From contig CAMWUN010000037.1 in NCBI GenBank assembly GCA_947177425.1, positions 1-34,713 on the forward strand: a stretch of DNA of 34,713 bases. The letters are read 5' to 3'. Positions 1 through 6,882 of the stretch are shown piece by piece. The first letter of the stretch is position 1. Each line of letters begins with the position of its first letter. The notes under the pieces are model-generated. The model searched no databases. It was not told the origin of the DNA and saw only the letters and a list, made by a program, of their open reading frames with translations. Both the position numbers and the translations under genes were made by a program. Source of the DNA: an uncultured bacterium (GTDB taxonomy: Bacteria > Bacillota > Clostridia > Lachnospirales > Lachnospiraceae).

Positions 1-45
1 TTGAGTTAGACCATAAGATGAGATTTTTTCAATCGGCTAAACTTA

Positions 46-765
46 ATGACATTGAAAATGATTGATAAAAATAATATTGAAGTGGAAGATATAGTATCTC
101 TATTTGAAGAAACATATAATGTAGCTTATGATGTTGGGAACGGAATTTTTTATACTTCACAAAACGATAGCTGTAAATTTTTATTACAAGAAATGATAAT
201 TTATACTGTTGCCATTTTATATAAGAAAAGACATTTTGAGGAAATAGTACATTTAATAAAAACAACATATTTCCCAAGAGCAATAGATCAGTATACAAGA
301 AATGGAATTCGATTAGATGAATTTTATTATACATTGGAATCTTTAGAGGCAAGAAATAAGAGGCTTAAACTTAATAGACGTAGTTTGCAAGCTGATATTA
401 TTTTACAAAGAGCTTTTGTAAAGGATATTAATCTAGATTTTTCTGATATACAATTAGCAGATTGTTTAATATTGGTATTAACAGAGTGGTTTTATAGAAA
501 AGAAAATAATTATGCTTATTGGTATCCAGTAACAAGTGTATATGCACAAAATAATGGTTTTTTAAAATTCAGAAAATATTTGATTTCTATATCGAGATTC
601 AAATTTGTCCAGAATTTATTTGAAGTGAATAATGAAAAAGAATTTGTATTACGTTATAATGAGCTTTTTTCAATATTTGAGAATGATAAAAATGCAAGAA
701 TTTATCGCTCTACTCCATCAATCTGTTCTATAGTAAGCACAGATGAATTATTCTCAAAAGAATAA
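46..765 (+). CDS. Hypothetical protein, 239 aa, AT-rich
   Basis: I do not recognise this protein. It is an AT-rich, Lys/Ile/Tyr/Phe-rich soluble protein of up to 239 residues without signal peptide or clear membrane segment. Its central part, about residues 85-125, is rich in charged residues (EARNKRLKLNRRSLQADI). An ORF in another frame runs in from the window edge and stops at TGA 63-65, overlapping this start, so the two were probably translationally coupled or are pieces of one frameshifted gene. ATG 58 is an alternative start that overlaps the upstream stop by 8 nt; neither start has a good ribosome binding site. A terminator-like hairpin follows at 819-861. Its place beside a toxin-antitoxin pair suggests accessory or defence cargo, but this is only inference. 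Confidence 0.6.
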   Translation: MTLKMIDKNNIEVEDIVSLFEETYNVAYDVGNGIFYTSQNDSCKFLLQEMIIYTVAILYKKRHFEEIVHLIKTTYFPRAIDQYTRNGIRLDEFYYTLESLEARNKRLKLNRRSLQADIILQRAFVKDINLDFSDIQLADCLILVLTEWFYRKENNYAYWYPVTSVYAQNNGFLKFRKYLISISRFKFVQNLFEVNNEKEFVLRYNELFSIFENDKNARIYRSTPSICSIVSTDELFSKE

Positions 766-818
766 AAAATTTGTTAGTTCGGTAGAGCAATAAATTTATA
801 AGCATTCCAGTAAAAAAG

Positions 819-870
819 AATCTGCTATTTTCTTTTGGGAATATTGAGAAAGTAGTAGATTTTTATTTTA
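819..870 (+). terminator. Intrinsic terminator after the first gene
   Basis: AATCTGCTATTTTC (819-832) pairs with GAAAGTAGTAGATT (848-861) over 14 positions, including two G-U pairs, with a 15-nt loop, and is followed by a T-rich run to 870. It closes the transcript of the hypothetical gene. The following 871-1175 holds no gene I can support. Confidence 0.65.
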
Positions 871-1179
871 CCATAATGTCTACTAAAAATATAGGAATAA
901 TGTAGAAGCTATGCCATTCGATGTGTTTTTTGGTGTGAATGTTGGGTAAACAGGGGATTTTTATTAGGGGACTGACGGGAGATAGGTTTGATGAGTGGAA
1001 TTGCTGAAAATACTGAAAAGATAGGATTTCATTGACAGAAAAATAATACATTGAGAAGAAATCAAGAGAAAAATTTTTTCCTATGAATTGAATCCCAATT
1101 TCAAAGGCTATTAACATGGTGGCAACTTTATTACTTGCAGAATATGATAAAACGGTAATCTAAGAAGATATAAATATTA

Positions 1180-1208
1180 TTGATAATATATACATATTAA
1201 GATATAAT
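1180..1208 (+). promoter_or_regulatory. Sigma-A promoter of the toxin-antitoxin operon
   Basis: TTGATA at 1180-1185 and a perfect TATAAT at 1203-1208 are separated by 17 bp. The transcript would start about 20-25 nt before the antitoxin ATG. The sequence GATATA-N7-TATATC at 1201-1219 is an inverted repeat covering the -10 and start region, where an autoregulating Phd/YefM antitoxin would be expected to bind. Confidence 0.7.
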
Positions 1209-1238
1209 ATTGCTATATCAAAATTGGGAGGAAAACAA

Positions 1239-1520
1239 ATGGAAGCAATTAGGCCGTCTTCAGATTTAAGAAACCATTATAATGAAATATCCAGGCAATG
1301 CCATGAAGAAAGGAATCCAGTTATTATTACAGTCAATGGGCGTGGAGATACTGCTATAATGGGATTGCAGGATTACTATCAGATGAAATCAGAACTTGAA
1401 TTGTTGCGTACTTTGGCAGAAGCGGAAGAGGATATTGTAAATGGCAGGGTGGCTCCAATGCAAGATACATTTGACGATATACGTAAGTCACTTTTAGAGA
1501 GGAAATCTAGTGAAGTATAA
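1239..1520 (+). CDS. Type II antitoxin, Phd/YefM family
   Basis: A 93-residue protein with the Phd/YefM layout: an N-terminal DNA-binding half starting MEAIRPSSDLRNHYNEI and containing PVIITVNGRGDTAIMG, followed by a helical C-terminal tail (ELELLRTLAEAEEDI) that in this family wraps around the toxin. It would neutralise the toxin encoded next and repress its own promoter. I chose ATG 1239 because GGGAGG at 1226-1231 is well placed; an in-frame TTG at 1224 lies inside that ribosome binding site. The stop overlaps the toxin start by 11 nt, the coupling usual for such pairs. Confidence 0.88.
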   Translation: MEAIRPSSDLRNHYNEISRQCHEERNPVIITVNGRGDTAIMGLQDYYQMKSELELLRTLAEAEEDIVNGRVAPMQDTFDDIRKSLLERKSSEV

Positions 1521-1821
1521 AATTGTTAGGACAGATAAAGCGGATGAACAACTAAGGGAGATCATCTTTTATATTGCAGACGATTCTGGAAGTATAGATA
1601 TAGCATTGAATTATCTGGATAAGATTGAGAATGCAATCATCCGTTTAGAAGAATTTCCCATGTCTGGAATTGAGCCAAGATATTCTATTTTACGTAAACA
1701 AGGTTATAAGGTGCTTATTGTAGAAAGACATTTGGTATTCTATAAGGTAAATGAAAGTGAAAAAATTGTTACTATATATGCAATTGTAGATGGAAGACGG
1801 GAATATAAGAATTTAATATAG
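1510..1821 (+). CDS. Type II toxin, RelE/ParE superfamily
   Basis: A 103-residue basic protein starting with GTG inside the antitoxin gene. It follows the RelE/ParE pattern: an N-terminal beta strand (KYKIVRTDKAD), two helices (EQLREIIFYIADD and ALNYLDKIENAIIRLEEFP), then beta strands with GYKVLIVERHLVFYKV and a C-terminal VDGRREYKNLI. Family members are ribosome-dependent mRNA interferases (RelE-like) or gyrase poisons (ParE-like). The C-terminal RREY suggests the RelE/YoeB side, but the target cannot be settled from sequence. The pair likely stabilises the element. Confidence 0.88.
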   Translation: MKYKIVRTDKADEQLREIIFYIADDSGSIDIALNYLDKIENAIIRLEEFPMSGIEPRYSILRKQGYKVLIVERHLVFYKVNESEKIVTIYAIVDGRREYKNLI

Positions 1822-1852
1822 AAGAAACAATTCTATAACACCCAAAAATAAT

Positions 1853-1894
1853 AACTACCAATAGACAGACCAAAATGCTAGGCGGTAGTTTTTT
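1853..1894 (+). terminator. Terminator of the toxin-antitoxin operon
   Basis: AACTACC (1853-1859) pairs with GGTAGTT (1884-1890) and is followed by a run of T to 1894. It sits 32 nt after the toxin stop. Confidence 0.6.
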
Positions 1895-2010
1895 CATGTA
1901 ATGAATTTACATCACATCTCACACCATATAAAATCCCATATAATTTCCCCAAACAAATCCCATTAGTAAAATTTAACAAAGAAAAACAGAATATACATTC
2001 GAAAATACTG

Positions 2011-2039
2011 TTGACAAGAGCAAACATATGTTCTGTGCT
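2011..2039 (+). promoter_or_regulatory. Putative promoter with LexA-like (SOS) box
   Basis: A consensus -35 TTGACA (2011-2016) is followed after 17 bp by a weak -10 TGTGCT (2034-2039). Inside the spacer lies CAAACATATGTTCT (2021-2034), which matches the Bacillus/Clostridium LexA box CGAAC-N4-GTTCG at 12 of 14 positions when the degenerate centre is counted. There is no ORF directly downstream; what follows is a hairpin-rich stretch. A LexA-repressed promoter driving a non-coding RNA is an inference. Confidence 0.45.
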
Positions 2040-2044
2040 TATCA

Positions 2045-2482
2045 ACATGAAACACAAGAAGACCTATCTAATCATACAAACGGTGCTGGCAACACCTCTG
2101 AATTAGATAAGTCTTCTCATACATACACACAAATTCAATGCCGAAACGGCAAGAACTTGAAGAGCAGAAACACTCTTGCTAAGATTAAAACATTTTCCAC
2201 ATAGCAAGTCAAGCGTTTCAGCAAATATTCCATTAGTAGCTACTGGCATAATATAGAATTTTTATGGTTATTTTTACATTCCATAGAAAATTTTGAGAAA
2301 TCTTATTATTCATAAGCCAGAAAACATAAACAAAATATATTTTTTTGTTTTGAATGGAGAAAAATCTATTTGAAAAGTGTATTTGCTTTTTATAAGAGAA
2401 AGTTATTGTAATTTAGAGAAGTAGATATTGGGAGGGATGTTTATTAAGAGGATTATAGGGCTGAAATAGCCTAAAATTTTTT
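2045..2482 (+). ncRNA. Candidate structured RNA (or centromere/origin DNA)
   Basis: This gene-free stretch contains stacked hairpins. GAAGACCTATCTAAT (2058-2072) pairs with ATTAGATAAGTCTTC (2102-2116) with a single mismatch and encloses GGTG/CACC (2082-2085, 2093-2096). TTCAA/TTGAA (2134-2138, 2157-2161) encloses the perfect TGCCG-AAA-CGGCA (2139-2151). AAGAG/CTCTT (2160-2164, 2173-2177) and AGTAGCTACT (2235-2244) follow. A weak terminator-like hairpin with U tract ends at 2482. The stems are GC-richer than their surroundings. It may be a non-coding RNA expressed from the promoter at 2011, or DNA bound by the downstream TubR-like protein. The family is not recognised. Confidence 0.4.
2456..2482 (+). 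terminator. Weak terminator-like hairpin before the TubR-like gene
   Basis: TAGGGCT (2456-2462) pairs with AGCCTA (2468-2473) with one bulged G and a 5-nt loop. AAAA and then six T follow. The A tract between stem and T run weakens the call. Confidence 0.4.
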
Positions 2483-2553
2483 AATCAGAGAATCAGAAAA
2501 TATCAATCTGTAGAAACAATTAATCAAAGTATGCATTAGAAAGGGGTGAATAT

Positions 2554-2820
2554 ATGGAATTAAATAGATGTGCATACACTATTCTTGGGATTCTAAGAGC
2601 TAAAAATGCCATAGATAAAGTACACGGACTTACTGTAAAAGAAATTTCGGCAAGAGAAAAAGTAAATAAGTCCAACACAATCCATAAAAGAATAAAGGAA
2701 ATGCAGTCTAAAGGATATGTGGAAGAAGGTGTAAAAGCCGGAAAAGCAAAAACATATTATATGACGGAAAAAGGTATTAGTATTTTGCCTGTAAAGAAGG
2801 AGGAAAATGAGGATGTATAA
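2554..2820 (+). CDS. Winged-helix DNA-binding protein, TubR-like candidate
   Basis: An 88-residue winged helix-turn-helix protein. VHGLTVKEISAREKVNKSNTIHKRIKEMQSKGYV (about 23-56) reads as helix-turn-helix, and AGKAKTYYMTEKGISIL (about 62-78) as the wing. AAAGGGGTG stands just before ATG 2554. Its stop lies only 9 nt before the TubZ/FtsZ-like gene. In type III partition systems a small winged-helix protein (TubR) precedes TubZ and binds iterons called tubC, so this is the obvious candidate. Membership rests on size, fold and position; a plain MarR/ArsR-like regulator is the alternative. The hairpin-rich DNA upstream might be its binding site. Confidence 0.6.
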   Translation: MELNRCAYTILGILRAKNAIDKVHGLTVKEISAREKVNKSNTIHKRIKEMQSKGYVEEGVKAGKAKTYYMTEKGISILPVKKEENEDV

Positions 2821-2829
2821 AAAGAGTAT

Positions 2830-3429
2830 ATGACATTTTATGGTTTTTTAGGAATCGGTCAGTTTGGAGGAAATATCACCAGAAAATTTGAAGAGGCTGG
2901 TTATCCGTGTGTAGTAGCAAACAGTTCGTTAGAAGATTTGGCAACGAGGAATGCCAAAAACAAGTTACATTTCAGAAATGGGCAAGGGTGTCATAAGAAC
3001 AGGAAGAAATCAAAAGCATTGTTGAAGGAAAATTTAGAAATATTGATTGATGAAGTGCGCTCCAAAATGCCGTCTATTACGACTTTGTTCATATGTGCAT
3101 CATCGGCGGGTGGTACAGGTTCAGGAATGCTGGCAGCCGTTGCGAAAATATTAAGCCGACAGCTTGAAATTAATATTTGTATAGTAACGGTGCTTCCTGA
3201 TAAATCAGAGAATTTCCAATCATATGCAAATACAGTAGAGCTTTTTCAAGAAATAGAGAAGTTAGACTGTATAGGAGCAACTTTTATACTGGATAATTCA
3301 AAGAATAAAGACAGAATGAAAATCAATGAGATCTTCTTTACTCATTTAGACGCTTTGCTGGCTAATGAAAATGGTGGTGATTATGGATGTTTGGATAGAA
3401 CGATTCTATATATAATGTTGATTGAATGA
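2830..3429 (+). CDS. TubZ/FtsZ-like GTPase, short or truncated
   Basis: A 199-residue protein with the nucleotide-binding half of the tubulin/FtsZ/TubZ fold: GIGQFGGNI near the N-terminus (T1 loop), ANSSLEDLA, the tubulin signature variant SSAGGTGSGM (about residues 95-104), TVLPDKSENFQSYANTVELF, and FILDNSKNKDRMKINEIF. Full TubZ and FtsZ are about 350-480 residues. Here the protein ends shortly after the base-contacting helix, so the T7 catalytic loop and C-terminal domain are missing and polymerisation-linked GTP hydrolysis is unlikely. It could be a decayed partition filament gene of a once plasmid-like element, or a short variant. The start is ATG 2830 with a weak ribosome binding site; coupling to the upstream gene is likely. 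A terminator follows at 3461-3491. Confidence 0.7.
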   Translation: MTFYGFLGIGQFGGNITRKFEEAGYPCVVANSSLEDLATRNAKNKLHFRNGQGCHKNRKKSKALLKENLEILIDEVRSKMPSITTLFICASSAGGTGSGMLAAVAKILSRQLEINICIVTVLPDKSENFQSYANTVELFQEIEKLDCIGATFILDNSKNKDRMKINEIFFTHLDALLANENGGDYGCLDRTILYIMLIE

Positions 3430-3460
3430 TTTGAAAACTAAATATTGATTATTGATATGG

Positions 3461-3491
3461 GGTACTGTTGCGGTTTGTGGCAGTGCCTTTT
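3461..3491 (+). terminator. Terminator between the TubZ-like gene and xis
   Basis: GGTACTG (3461-3467) pairs with CAGTGCC (3481-3487) using one G-U pair, followed by TTTT. It separates the maintenance genes from the recombination genes. Confidence 0.55.
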
Positions 3492-3540
3492 AATATAAAT
3501 TTATGTGAATTGGAGTGTGAAGTTTACAAGAATGCCGTAA

Positions 3541-3753
3541 ATCAAGCAAAATACTTTACAGATCCCATGGTGGGATAAATATACCTTATCCGTTCAGGAA
3601 GCATCTGAATATTTTGGGATATGTGACAAGAAAATCCGAAAGATTATAGAGGAACATGGAAACGAAAAGTTTATTCTATGGAATGGCAGCAGGCCGCGCA
3701 TAAAGAAAAAATTATTTGAAAAATATGTTGATGAGAAATTGACTACAATATAA
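3541..3753 (+). pseudogene. xis: Tn916-type excisionase with ATC in place of the start codon
   Basis: The frame reads (I)KQNTLQIPWWDKYTLSVQEA, then SEYFGICDKKIRKIIEEH, and ends KKKLFEKYVDEKLTTI: 70 residues. This matches the Tn916 Xis pattern, which starts MKQTDIP and continues WERYTLTIEEASKYF with a winged-helix fold and 67 residues. Xis bends the element ends and directs integrase to excision. The codon aligned with the Xis start methionine is ATC (3541-3543), directly after a TAA (3538-3540), and no in-frame ATG/GTG/TTG stands near a good ribosome binding site. Either the start codon mutated from ATG or initiation occurs at ATC at low rate. The body of the gene is intact, suggesting recent damage. 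Confidence 0.75.
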
Positions 3754-3798
3754 ATAGAACGATGGTGAATTTGAATGAAAATAATAAAAATGGATTTG

Positions 3799-3840
3799 GA
3801 GCCTTGTGTGTGGTATTATAAAAATATCATATCAAGGCTC
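3799..3840 (+). promoter_or_regulatory. Hairpin between xis and int
   Basis: GAGCCTTG (3799-3806) pairs perfectly with CAAGGCTC (3833-3840) around a 26-nt loop. It ends 20 nt before the integrase ATG, just upstream of its ribosome binding site AGGAGGAG. There is no U tract, so it may tune integrase expression or read-through rather than terminate. Confidence 0.45.
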
Positions 3841-3860
3841 TCTTCATAGGAGGAGAGTTC

Positions 3861-5132
3861 ATGTCTAAAAAGAGAAGAGATAATAAAGGACGAATTTTAA
3901 AGGAGGGTGAGATACAACGGGATGATGGGAGATATATGTATCGGTATTGTGATGCCGCAGGTGAGAGACAGACTTTATATAGCTGGCGGCTGGTAGAAAC
4001 TGATACATACCCGGCAGGTAAAAAGAAAGATTTGTCTTTAAGGGAAAAGGAAGCACAAATTCAAAAAGATTTAATGGATCACATAGATACTAATGGCAGT
4101 TCTATCACGTTAAACGAATTATTTGAAAGATATATCAGGACAAAAAAGCGGCTAAAACAGAATGTGAAAGAGAATTATCTGCTCATGTATAATAAGCATA
4201 TTAAGGCTGATTACATTGGGAATATGCAGATGAAAACTATCAGTAAAATGGATATTCTCAATATATATGATACAATGTCAGAATCAGGGTTATCTAATGG
4301 CAGTATTCATATAATGCACAACAACATTCTTTTTCCAACTTTGCAATTAGCGGTTGATAACAACTGGATAAGAAAAAATCCCGCTAAAGACTGTCTGAAA
4401 GAATATCCATATGATCCTTTAAATAAAAGAGAGGCTTTGACTTTAAAAGAACAAAATAAGTTTACCGAATTTTTGAGCAGGGATAAAGTGTACGCAAAGT
4501 ATTTTCCCATCGTATCGTTGATTTTAGAAACGGCACTCAGAAGGGGGGAAGCGTTAGGGTTAACCTGGGATAATGTTGATTTAAAAAGCGGAGTCTTAAG
4601 GATTGAACATCAATTGCATTATTACAGTGTAAATGGCAAATACTGCTTTAAAGCCGGAAGCCTCAAAACAGATCATGCAAACAGGGTTATACCATTAAGC
4701 AAAGAGGCGCTTACACTTTTACAGAATATAAAAAGGAATGAGTATTTTAACAGCATTAATTCCGGCATAGAAATTGACGGGTACAAAAATTTTGTGTTCC
4801 TGAACAGCCGAAAGAATAATGTGATCATTCCCAGATGATTTGGTGATGCGTTGATAGCTGCCTGTGAAAAGTACAATAGAAAAGAAGGAAAAACTGCGGA
4901 GAAAGAAAAGCGCAAGCCGGAATTGCTGCCAATGATCACGCCGCATATTTTAAGACATACAGCATGTACGAGGATGGCAGAGGCAGGAATAGATGTAAAA
5001 GTTCTGCAGACAGTTATGGGACACAAGCGGGCAGACATAACGATGAACATATATAATCATGTGGATTTATGCCGGATTCAGAAAGAATTTGAGAAAGTGG
5101 ATTCACTGGAAAAAGAATGTATATTAATGTAA
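3861..5132 (+). pseudogene. int: Tn916-family tyrosine integrase interrupted by in-frame TGA
   Basis: The reading frame 3861-5132 encodes 423 residues (Tn916 Int is about 405) broken by a single TGA at 4836-4838; the frame is the same on both sides. The N-terminal part holds the arm-binding domain (KGRILKEGEIQRDDGRYMYRY) and a SAM-like core-binding domain (about 90-170). ALRRGEALGLTW contains the first catalytic Arg. Everything after the stop is needed for catalysis: HILRHT (His/Arg), MGHKRADITMNIYNH (His and nucleophile Tyr). The context PR-stop-FGDALIAA fits a TGG-to-TGA change (Trp to stop). As it stands only a 325-residue inactive fragment is made unless there is read-through. The ribosome binding site AGGAGGAG is strong. 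Confidence 0.88.
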
Positions 5133-5147
5133 TAGGGATAAAATTCG

Positions 5148-5215
5148 TACACCAATTTATACACCAATTGCAGGAAAAGTTATTCCAAGTTATGCAAAGT
5201 TATACCAAGTTGTCA
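5148..5215. repeat. Direct repeats after int, likely integrase arm sites
   Basis: TACACCAATT occurs at 5148-5157 and 5160-5169. Directly after, two 20-bp units lie back to back at 5176-5195 and 5196-5215 (AAAGTTATTCCAAGTTATGC and AAAGTTATACCAAGTTGTCA, 16 of 20 identical). Tn916-family elements carry short direct repeats near their ends to which the integrase N-terminal domain binds, and the position just past int fits. The core attachment site itself was not located. Confidence 0.55.
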
Positions 5216-5313
5216 TGTGATAATGCACAAAAACTGTACAATGATTTTTTGCACATTCCACAAAAAACGCATAAAACCAGCACTTTCAGACCCCAAAAAC
5301 ATACCCTGCAAAT

Positions 5314-5350
5314 AAGGACACTTTTCTAATCAAAAGGTGTCCTTTTTTTA
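5314..5350 (+). terminator. Terminator upstream of rhaB
   Basis: AAGGACACTTTT (5314-5325) pairs with AAAAGGTGTCCTT (5332-5344) with one bulge, followed by a T run to 5349. It isolates rhaB from transcripts coming out of the mobile element. Confidence 0.75.
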
Positions 5351-5378
5351 TTGCAGGAAACAGTTTATTATATAAAAT
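5351..5378 (+). promoter_or_regulatory. Possible rhaBA promoter
   Basis: TTGCAG (5351-5356) and TAAAAT (5373-5378) are spaced by 16 bp, 44 nt before the rhaB ATG. No obvious catabolite-response element or AraC-type site was seen in this short gap, part of which may have been replaced by the element insertion. Confidence 0.4.
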
Positions 5379-5422
5379 AGAATACATGAACGGATAATAA
5401 AAAACGAAAGGCGGGGTTTGGA

Positions 5423-6835
5423 ATGGAGAAGTATTATCTTGCCATTGATATTGGCGCATCAAGCGGACGGCATATTCTGGCTCATATGGAAGCGGGCAGA
5501 ATGGTTCTGGAGGAGATTTACCGCTTTCCCAATGGGATGACAGAGCATCAGGGGGAAAAAATCTGGGACACTGACCGTCTGTTTACGGAAATCATGGCAG
5601 GGATGAAGAAATGTAAAGAGATGGGGAAGACACCTGTTTCCATGGGGATTGATACCTGGGCGGTTGATTTTGTCCTGCTGGATAAAGAAGATAAAGTGAT
5701 TGGTAATGCTACGGCATACCGGGATGACCGCACGGCAGGAATGGACGAAAAGGTATATGAGCTGATTCCAGAAGCGGAACTTTACAAAAAAACCGGAATC
5801 CAGAAACAGATATTTAATACCATATATCAGTTGATGGCTCTGAAGCAGAATCATCCGGAGCAGCTTGGGCAGGCAGAAAAACTGTTGATGATTCCCGATT
5901 ATTTTAATTTTCTGCTGACGGGAAAGTGCGTGACGGAATACACCAATGCAACAACGACTCAATTAGTCAGCCCGGAGACGAAAGAATGGGATATGGATTT
6001 GATAAGCAGGCTGGGGTACCCGGATAGGATTTTCCAGAAGATTCAAAAGCCGGGTACAGAATTAGGCGTTTTAAAGGATGAGATAACCAGAGAGACTGGC
6101 TTTTCCTGTAAAGTGGTTCTTCCGGCCACACATGACACGGGTGCGGCGGTCATGGCGGTTCCAGCGGTAAAAGGGGAGGCTCTTTATATCAGTTCGGGAA
6201 CCTGGTCCCTGATGGGAACGGAACTGATGAAAGCGGACTGCAGTGAACAGAGCAGAGAACATAATCTGACCAATGAGGGAGGATATGATTACCGGTTCCG
6301 TTACCTGAAAAACATTATGGGGCTTTGGATGATTCAGTCCGTCAGGAAAGAAATCGGAGAGGATTTAAGCTATGGCGAAATCTGCCAGGCGGCATCGGCG
6401 TGCAATATTTCTTCGGTGGTTGACTGTAATGAAAGCCGCTTCCTTGCACCGGAAAATATGACAGAGGAAGTGAAAGCCGCCTGCCGGGAGTCGGGACAGG
6501 AGGCGCCGGAGGGCATTGCCCAGACAGCGGCCGTCATTTATAACAGTCTTGCAAAATGCTATGCCCAGACCAAAGAGGAGATTGAGGAGAGAACGGGACA
6601 GGTTTATGACCAGATATATATCGTAGGAGGCGGGGCTAATGCCGACTATCTGAACAAGTTGACAGCCAATGCCGCAAAGGTCAGGGTTTATGCCGGTCCG
6701 GTGGAAGCGACTGCGATTGGAAATCTTGCGGCACAGATGCTGGCGGATGGGGAGTTTAAAGATTTACAGGACGCAAGAAGATGCATTTTAGAGTCTTTTG
6801 AAACAAAAATATATGATCCAGTTATGGAAAGCTGA
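5423..6835 (+). CDS. rhaB: Rhamnulokinase
   Basis: FGGY-family sugar kinase of 470 residues (E. coli RhaB is 489). It phosphorylates L-rhamnulose to L-rhamnulose-1-phosphate in the cytoplasm. Seen: DIGASSGR (9-16) as first phosphate-binding loop, the RhaB-typical GIDTWAVDF (75-83), HDTGAAVMAVP with the probable catalytic Asp (about 237), ISSGTWSLMG and the C-terminal adenosine motif GGGANADYLN. The ribosome binding site GGCGGGG precedes ATG 5423. It is followed after 47 bp by rhaA, so the pair is probably one operon. No rhamnulose-phosphate aldolase, mutarotase, transporter or regulator is in the window. Confidence 0.95.
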   Translation: MEKYYLAIDIGASSGRHILAHMEAGRMVLEEIYRFPNGMTEHQGEKIWDTDRLFTEIMAGMKKCKEMGKTPVSMGIDTWAVDFVLLDKEDKVIGNATAYRDDRTAGMDEKVYELIPEAELYKKTGIQKQIFNTIYQLMALKQNHPEQLGQAEKLLMIPDYFNFLLTGKCVTEYTNATTTQLVSPETKEWDMDLISRLGYPDRIFQKIQKPGTELGVLKDEITRETGFSCKVVLPATHDTGAAVMAVPAVKGEALYISSGTWSLMGTELMKADCSEQSREHNLTNEGGYDYRFRYLKNIMGLWMIQSVRKEIGEDLSYGEICQAASACNISSVVDCNESRFLAPENMTEEVKAACRESGQEAPEGIAQTAAVIYNSLAKCYAQTKEEIEERTGQVYDQIYIVGGGANADYLNKLTANAAKVRVYAGPVEATAIGNLAAQMLADGEFKDLQDARRCILESFETKIYDPVMES

Positions 6836-6882
6836 ACGATAAAAATAAACGCTGACAGGCGGGAAAGGTATGGTAAAAATTA

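Larger units (their letters stand above)
1..5300. mobile_element. Right end of a decayed Tn916/Tn1549-like integrated element
   Basis: This block is clearly more AT-rich than the following chromosomal genes. It ends with the order terminator, xis, int, tandem repeats, which is the layout of the right end of Tn916-family elements. Toxin-antitoxin and TubR/TubZ-like genes are typical mobile-element stability cargo. The left end is not in the window, so the true size is unknown. The right boundary is an estimate: it should lie between the 20-bp tandem repeats at 5176-5215 and the terminator and promoter preceding rhaB. Both recombination genes carry lesions, so the element is probably no longer able to move by itself. 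Confidence 0.65.

Noticed and set aside
863-1117. 84-codon minus-strand ORF in the gap before the toxin-antitoxin pair
   Set aside because: Low-complexity, AT-rich, no ribosome binding site or domain; judged a chance ORF.
4836-4838. TGA in integrase as a selenocysteine codon
   Set aside because: No SECIS-like hairpin directly after the TGA was apparent, and the position is not a redox site; a Trp-to-stop change is simpler.
5117-5329. 70-codon ORF after the integrase
   Set aside because: It is made of the integrase arm-type direct repeats and overlaps the rhaB-side terminator; repeats of FVHQFIHQ reflect DNA repeats.
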